A stretch of DNA of 64,000 bases from Novosphingobium mathurense (GTDB lineage Bacteria > Pseudomonadota > Alphaproteobacteria > Sphingomonadales > Sphingomonadaceae). Shown here one piece after another: positions 58,424 to 64,000 of the stretch. The DNA is taken from contig NZ_FVZE01000002.1 in NCBI RefSeq assembly GCF_900168325.1, forward strand, positions 558,001-622,000, in the 5' to 3' direction. Position 1 is the first letter of the stretch; the number at the start of each line of letters is the position of its first letter. The notes under the pieces were generated by a model, which made no database searches, was not told where the DNA came from, and saw only the letters and a program-made list of their open reading frames with translations. Made by a program: the position numbers and the translations under genes.

Positions 58424-58453
58424 TCCGCTGCGTCACCACTCCGCCATCGGGCC
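58380..58453 (-). tRNA. tRNA-Cys (GCA)
   Basis: The minus strand folds into a 74-nt cloverleaf: acceptor GGCCCGA pairs with TCGGGCC, the anticodon loop reads CTGCAAA with anticodon GCA, the T-arm is CCGGTTCGATTCCGG, and the discriminator T is followed by an encoded CCA. The 3' 44 bases are the attachment site of the element to its left. Confidence 0.97.
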
Positions 58454-58622
58454 ATCCAAGGTGGTGTTCCTGTGGAGGTGCGCCCCTAGCAACCCTCTGG
58501 GCCGGGCGCAATCCGATTCGCGCGTCGGTTGAAAACTATCGTTTGGCTAAGGGCTTCCTTGCGCTACGCTGGGTCCGATTTGCCGCGCCGGACCTGGCGG
58601 GGCCGCAGGAGGAGCCGCGTTG

Positions 58623-59147
58623 ATGATCCTTGGAGCCGTTCTTGCAGGTGGACAATCCAGTCGCTTCGGCAGTGACAAGGCTCTGGCGGAGCTGGAGGGG
58701 CACACGTTGCTGGCTCTGGCGGTCGATGCGCTTGCGGGATTGTGCGATCACGTGATCGTCGTGGGGCGCGAGACGGCGCCGGCACCGACACTGCCCGACT
58801 GGCCGCGCCCCGGTGTGGGGCCTTTGGGCGGTATTGCCGCAGCCCTGCACCATGCACGGGACGAGGGATACGAAACGGTGCTCACTTGCGGTGTCGATGT
58901 CGCGATGCTGCCCGACAACCTGCTCGATCTTCTGGGCGCGGCGCCGGCCTGTCTGGCGGATCAACCGGTGATCGGCCTCTGGCCCGCTTCGGCGACGAAG
59001 ACGATCGAAGCGCTGCTCCACAGCGACGAGAAGCATTCGATGCTGCGCTTTGCCGACCGGATCGGCGCGCGCAAGGTGAAGATCGACAGGGCGATCCCTA
59101 ACATCAATACGCCAGCGGACCTCTCGGCGATCTCCGGCAAGGCGTAG
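58623..59147 (+). CDS. mobA: Molybdenum cofactor guanylyltransferase
   Basis: MobA joins GMP to molybdopterin to make the guanine-dinucleotide cofactor. The 174-residue protein has the nucleotide-binding start ILGAVLAGGQSSRFGSDKALAELEG, the PLGGIAAALHHA segment, TCGVDVAMLPDNLLDLL (the metal-binding Asp replaces the usual xCDxP form as CGVDVAML) and the C-terminal FxNINTPADL. AGGAGG lies just before ATG 58623; a TTG one codon earlier is possible. It may serve molybdoenzymes such as the hydroxylase at the left end of the window. Confidence 0.9.
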   Translation: MILGAVLAGGQSSRFGSDKALAELEGHTLLALAVDALAGLCDHVIVVGRETAPAPTLPDWPRPGVGPLGGIAAALHHARDEGYETVLTCGVDVAMLPDNLLDLLGAAPACLADQPVIGLWPASATKTIEALLHSDEKHSMLRFADRIGARKVKIDRAIPNINTPADLSAISGKA

Positions 59148-59170
59148 GACGGCGGCGCACCTTTTTTTCG

Positions 59171-59938
59171 TCAGTGCTTGGAGGCGCGGGCCTGGCCAGA
59201 GCCCGCCGGAGCCACTTTCCCGTATTGCGAGCGCACGCCGGGCCCCTCTTCCTGTTCATCGGGCAGGGTGAGGCGATAGCCGCCGGGCGAGCTCGTCTCG
59301 ATCATGCCCGACAGCCCCACGAAGGAGAGCTTGCGGCGCAGGCGGGACATGTGAACGGCGATGCTGTTGGTCTCCGGCACGAAGCCCATGCGCCATACGT
59401 CCTGGATCAGCGACTGCTTGCTGACAGTCTGCCCGACAGAGTCCGCGAGGCGCCATAGCAGGGCGAATTCACGCGGATTGAGGTTGAGCGGCTTGTCGCC
59501 CCCGAACGCTTCTCGTGCAAGAAGGTCGAGCGAGAGGGCGCCGATCTTGCGATGGCGCGGCAGCCATTGCAGCGCTTCGGCGACGCGGCTGGCGCGGGCT
59601 TCCAGTTCCTCGAGGCTGATGTCCGACGAGACGACATCGCCGAACCCGATCTGCAGCAGCGTGGCCCGTTCATGCGCAAGTTCAACGCCTGTCACCAGCA
59701 CGTGGCGCCGCATCTCCACTCCGAACGAGGCGAGGATGTGCATCCAGCCCATGTTGTCCAGGCCGACGGCATGAAAGATGCCGATGCATTCCTCGCTCGG
59801 CCGATCGCGGTCGACAAGCTTCCAGCCTGACCGACGCAGATCCAGTTCCTTGGGTATGTCGCCCGAGGCCAACCAGCAGAAGCCATGTTTGGCTCCCTTT
59901 CGCTGGTCGGCATTCTTGGCGGTATCCAGGCTGGCCAT
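59171..59938 (-). CDS. Winged-helix response-regulator-like transcription factor
   Basis: The protein (about 255 residues) has an N-terminal receiver-like region without a recognisable phosphoacceptor Asp and a C-terminal OmpR/PhoB-type winged helix (LNLNPREFALLWRLADSVGQTVSKQSLIQDVWRMGFVPETNSIAVHMSRLRRKL, then a wing with SSPGGYRLTLP). DNA binding is therefore well supported, while control by phosphorylation is doubtful. Start choice is between ATG 59938 and ATG codons slightly upstream (59941, 59950); GGGGGA precedes 59938. The end converges on mobA. Targets are unknown; PHA or amino-acid genes next door are possible. Confidence 0.82.
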   Translation of the reverse strand: MASLDTAKNADQRKGAKHGFCWLASGDIPKELDLRRSGWKLVDRDRPSEECIGIFHAVGLDNMGWMHILASFGVEMRRHVLVTGVELAHERATLLQIGFGDVVSSDISLEELEARASRVAEALQWLPRHRKIGALSLDLLAREAFGGDKPLNLNPREFALLWRLADSVGQTVSKQSLIQDVWRMGFVPETNSIAVHMSRLRRKLSFVGLSGMIETSSPGGYRLTLPDEQEEGPGVRSQYGKVAPAGSGQARASKH

Positions 59939-60089
59939 CATTTCCCCCATCTCCGTGCACGCCTTCAATTCATGCACGCAGATTGTCGGTCTTGGGCGTT
60001 CAAAAACAACACATAAAAACTTACAGGAATGTCATCCAGATCACAGTTTTTTATGTGAGAAAATACCATGTCGGCCCGTTTTCGGGGCT

Positions 60090-61289
<1,200 letters not shown>

Positions 61290-61464
61290 GACCTCGGTAA
61301 ATCCATGCTGGCGGCGGGATTGCCGCGTGGCTCCCTGTAGGGGATTACGCGCCCGGCGCAAATGGCGATCACGCCGTTTGCGCAAGGATATTGCCCGCAA
61401 GGGGCTCGACAGTTTGTGCACTGCAGCTAAGACTGGGTCACGAACCAAGGGAGTTTCATGATTC

Positions 61465-63327
61465 ATGGCTACTGACGCTACGGAAGTGTTCTCGGATATG
61501 CTTCGCAGCCAGGCCATGGGAATGGCGACACTCTTTGGGCAGATGCTTCCGGGCGAAGGTTCTCAGGAAGCGCAGAAAGCCGTGCACTGGGCGGAAGTCG
61601 CCGGCCGCCTGCAGTCGATCTGGGCCGAGTTCCAGGTCGAGCAGCTGGGCAAGGCCACGGGCGAGAAATCGCACTACACCGACCCGGTGAAGTGGGTAGC
61701 GACCGTCGAGGCCGTGATGCGTCAGCTTCCTCTGACGAATCCGGAAGTGCAGCAGGGGCTCTGGGACGAGGTCATCGCGGTGCTGACGGCAGTGCTGGGT
61801 CAGTACGGCATGGGGCCGCGCGCCTTCGAAGAAGCGAAGGACGATCCCCGGATGCCGCTGCGCGATCGTCGTTTCGCCGATCCGGAGTGGCGCAGCAAGC
61901 CGATCTTTGCGGTGCTGCACCAGCTCTACCTCTTGCTGTCCTCGCAGGTGATGAAGCACGCCGAGGCGGTCGACGACATCGAGCCGGGTCGCAAGGCGCA
62001 GCTGATGTTCGCGGCGAAGACCATGGTCGACGCGCTGAGCCCGGCAAACTTTCCGCTTACCAATCCGGTGGCGCTGGCCAGGGCCAACGAAACCGGCGGC
62101 GAGAGCCTGATCCGCGGGTTCGAGAACATGCTCGGCGACTTGCGCAAGGGCCAGATGACCCACACCAATCCGGCCGCGTTCAAGCTGGGTGAGAACATCG
62201 CGGTGACGCCGGGCAAGGTCGTCCACGAGACCGAGCTGTTCCAGATCATTCAGTACACGCCGACCACCGACAAGGTGCTGGCGACGCCGCTGGTGATCTT
62301 CCCGCCGTGGATCAATCGCTTCTACATCCTCGACCTCAACGCCAAGAAGAGCTTCGTGCGCTGGGCGGTCGAGCAGGGGCTGACCGTCTTCATGGTCTCA
62401 TGGAAGTCTGCCGACGCTTCGATGGCGGACCTGGTGTGGGATGACTACATCCAGGCCCAGATCGAGGCGATCGACTATGTGCGCGACAGGCTAAAGGTCC
62501 CGGCGGTGCACACCATCGGCTATTGCGTTGCCGGGACGACGCTGGCCGCGACGCTGGCCGTGCTGGCGCGCAAGGGCGAGGCCGACAAGGTCGCCAGCGC
62601 GACCTTCTTTACCGCACAGGTCGATTTCGAAGGGGCGGGCGATCTCAAGGTCTTTGTCGACGACCAGCAGATCGAGACGATCGGCCAGCTTTCGCCGGAA
62701 GGGTACGTGGACGGACGCTATCTCGCGGCCACCTTCAACATCCTTCGCGGCAACGACCTGATCTGGAACTATGTCGAGAAGAACTACCTCAAGGGCGAAG
62801 ACTATCCCGCCTTCGACCTGCTGCACTGGAACGGCGACGTCACCAACCTGCCGGCGCGCTGGCATCGTGACTACTTGCGTGACCTCTATCGCGACAACCG
62901 TCTCGTCGTGGCCGATTCACTGAGCGCCTGCGGGGTGCCGATCGACCTGCACCGCATCACGACGCCAGCCTATGTCCAGGCCGGGCGCGAGGATCACATC
63001 GCGCCGCCGACCAGCGTCTGGAAGTTCACCCATTACCTCTCCGGGCCGCAGACTTTCGTGCTCGCCGGGTCCGGGCATATCGCAGGTGTGGTGAACCCGC
63101 CGTCCTCGGGCAAATACCAGTACTGGACCCATGACGGATCGCCCGACACGCTCGAGGAATTCGTTGCCGGGGCCAAGGAACACCCGGGCAGTTGGTGGCC
63201 GCACTGGATTGAGTGGATTCGCGCGTTCGGCAGCGACGAAGTCACTGCGCGCGGCAAGCGCCGCCCGGGCGGTCGTGGCGACAAGGTCATCGAGGATGCG
63301 CCCGGTCGTTATGTGATGACACGCTGA
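61465..63327 (+). CDS. phaC: Class I poly(3-hydroxyalkanoate) synthase
   Basis: PhaC polymerises (R)-3-hydroxyacyl-CoA into PHA granules. The 620-residue protein has the PhaC N-terminal domain and an alpha/beta-hydrolase core with the lipase-like box GYCVAG (nucleophile Cys354), Asp510 in AGREDHIAPP and His538 in AGSGHIAGVVNPP, so the triad is intact. Length and the absence of a separate PhaE subunit point to class I. ATG 61465 follows AAGGGAG at a rather long distance. It is followed by a phasin gene with three TGC-N3-GCA motifs in between. Confidence 0.96.
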   Translation: MATDATEVFSDMLRSQAMGMATLFGQMLPGEGSQEAQKAVHWAEVAGRLQSIWAEFQVEQLGKATGEKSHYTDPVKWVATVEAVMRQLPLTNPEVQQGLWDEVIAVLTAVLGQYGMGPRAFEEAKDDPRMPLRDRRFADPEWRSKPIFAVLHQLYLLLSSQVMKHAEAVDDIEPGRKAQLMFAAKTMVDALSPANFPLTNPVALARANETGGESLIRGFENMLGDLRKGQMTHTNPAAFKLGENIAVTPGKVVHETELFQIIQYTPTTDKVLATPLVIFPPWINRFYILDLNAKKSFVRWAVEQGLTVFMVSWKSADASMADLVWDDYIQAQIEAIDYVRDRLKVPAVHTIGYCVAGTTLAATLAVLARKGEADKVASATFFTAQVDFEGAGDLKVFVDDQQIETIGQLSPEGYVDGRYLAATFNILRGNDLIWNYVEKNYLKGEDYPAFDLLHWNGDVTNLPARWHRDYLRDLYRDNRLVVADSLSACGVPIDLHRITTPAYVQAGREDHIAPPTSVWKFTHYLSGPQTFVLAGSGHIAGVVNPPSSGKYQYWTHDGSPDTLEEFVAGAKEHPGSWWPHWIEWIRAFGSDEVTARGKRRPGGRGDKVIEDAPGRYVMTR

Positions 63328-63713
63328 GGCAGACCTTCAGCGCCGCGAGCGGCGGGGCCGATGATTTGTGGGCCGGCAGCGGCTGCCAAATTTTAATCGG
63401 CGATCCTGCGCAACTGTCACGAAACCTTTCGGAATTTGCGGATACCAAACCCAGGCTGGATTCGGTAGGATCGCAGTGGCAGCGCGCCGCGGCGCAGTAT
63501 TGGAGAGAGAGGACTGCCCTCCCGCGCCGGATGCGGAATTTCGGCGCGTATGCTGCATTGCACAATGAATGCTGCACTGCACAATTTCGATATTGACTTC
63601 GCGGCTGCGAGATCATATTGTGCAACGCAACAAATGGAATTCTCGAATCGCTGACTACCGAATCGGGTCAAAGTTTGACCCGACCGCTGATGCGGGAAGC
63701 AGGATTGACGCTC
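63328..63713. other. phaC-phasin intergenic regulatory region
   Basis: This 386-base region has a weak hairpin (CGCCGC-GA-GCGGCG, 63341-63354) after phaC, then the phasin promoter with three TGC-N3-GCA motifs (annotated) and AT-rich sequence near 63605-63650. No other gene is supported. Confidence 0.55.
63551..63630 (+). promoter_or_regulatory. Three TGC-N3-GCA motifs upstream of the phasin gene (candidate PhaR sites)
   Basis: TGC-ATT-GCA (63554-63562), TGC-ACT-GCA (63573-63581) and TGC-AAC-GCA (63621-63629) occur in the phasin promoter. The first two lie in 16-base direct repeats differing at one base, and the third is in an inverted copy (ATTGTGCAACGC). The PHA regulator PhaR of alphaproteobacteria is known to bind TGC-rich CTGC-N3-GCAG sites, so these are good candidates for phasin control. 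Confidence 0.6.
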
Positions 63714-64000
63714 ATGGCCGGCACCGAAGACGAGAAGGGCAAGGCGATTGCTGAAAAGGCTTACGAGGCCGCTGCAGCGTCTGCAACGGACAAGCCTTCG
63801 CCCAAGTCCCCGGCCAAGCCGGTAGCCAAGTCGACGGCCGCCAAAGCCGCCCCAGTGGAACCAGCATCGAAAAAGGATGAGCTTGCAGTGACCCCGACCG
63901 AAGCATCCAAGACCGAACGATCCGCGGCTACGGAAGCCAAGCCCGAAGCGGCTCCGGTTGTGGAAACGAAGGCTGCAGCGCCCGAGAAGACTGTGGTCAA
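63714..64000 (+). CDS. Phasin-like PHA granule protein, 5' part
   Basis: The visible N-terminus of 95 residues is rich in Ala, Lys, Pro, Glu and Thr (AIAEKAYEAAAASATDKPSPKSPAK and onward), the low-complexity region seen before the phasin_2 domain in sphingomonad phasins. The gene runs off the window. The position right after phaC supports a granule-surface role controlling granule size. AGGA lies nine bases before ATG 63714; an in-frame ATG at 63690 would add eight residues. Because the phasin domain itself is not visible, the call depends on context. Confidence 0.65.
   Translation, partial: MAGTEDEKGKAIAEKAYEAAAASATDKPSPKSPAKPVAKSTAAKAAPVEPASKKDELAVTPTEASKTERSAATEAKPEAAPVVETKAAAPEKTVV

Noticed and set aside
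58264..58455. 63-residue open frame covering tRNA-Cys
   Set aside because: It is translation of the tRNA gene and att site, not a protein gene.
61456..62226. 256-residue open frame antisense to phaC
   Set aside because: Composition is that of a reverse-strand shadow; phaC is unambiguous.

Overview
The window is high-GC chromosomal DNA that reads as a sphingomonad-type alphaproteobacterium (Novosphingobium/Sphingobium/Sphingomonas-like). The lineage call rests on gene content: class I PHA synthase with a phasin, a large exopolysaccharide locus placed beside a type I secretion system as in sphingan loci, TonB-dependent receptor-driven aromatic catabolism, and GTG/TTG starts with 4-base operon overlaps. 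It is inference, not a database match.

Layout. 1-3.6 kb: the 3' end of a molybdenum hydroxylase subunit, ferrochelatase, a receiver-like/winged-helix regulator and a PilZ protein. 3.7-34.5 kb: an exopolysaccharide and secretion locus. It holds glycosyltransferases, a hexapeptide acyltransferase, an EEP-family protein, TolC/ABC/HlyD type I secretion genes, a Wzz-tyrosine kinase fusion, a small Wza-like lipoprotein, an O-antigen-ligase-like membrane protein, two RTX proteins (one a subtilase), a secreted clan GH-A glycosidase, a pyruvyltransferase-like protein, a flavin oxidoreductase, the initiating phosphoglycosyl transferase, a flippase, and three different sulfotransferases. Together these suggest a Wzx/Wzy-type polymer that is acylated, possibly pyruvylated, and sulfated, plus secreted calcium-binding proteins.

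34.6-46.1 kb: an aromatic-catabolism cluster, with a TonB-dependent receptor, an extradiol-type VOC dioxygenase, an FAD monooxygenase, two fumarylacetoacetase-fold hydrolases, an ACMSD-type amidohydrolase, an MBL-fold hydrolase, a TetR regulator with a candidate operator, and a secreted tannase/feruloyl-esterase family enzyme. The logic is uptake, ester cleavage, ring hydroxylation, ring cleavage and hydrolysis of the ring-fission product.

46.4-58.4 kb: a 12-kb integrative element in a tRNA-Cys gene, bounded by 44-bp direct repeats and visibly lower in GC. It carries a tyrosine integrase whose reading frame runs through attL, a serine recombinase, a compact polymerase-like protein with motifs A, B and C of the family-A DNA polymerase/single-subunit RNA polymerase fold, an 812-residue protein resembling podoviral ejection proteins, two HNH-like proteins, a ParB-like protein, an outer-membrane barrel and several unknowns. 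No terminase, portal or capsid gene is visible. It is the most unusual part of the window.

58.4-64 kb: tRNA-Cys, mobA, a response-regulator-like winged-helix protein, a class I aminotransferase, PHA synthase and the start of a phasin gene preceded by three TGC-N3-GCA motifs that fit PhaR operators.
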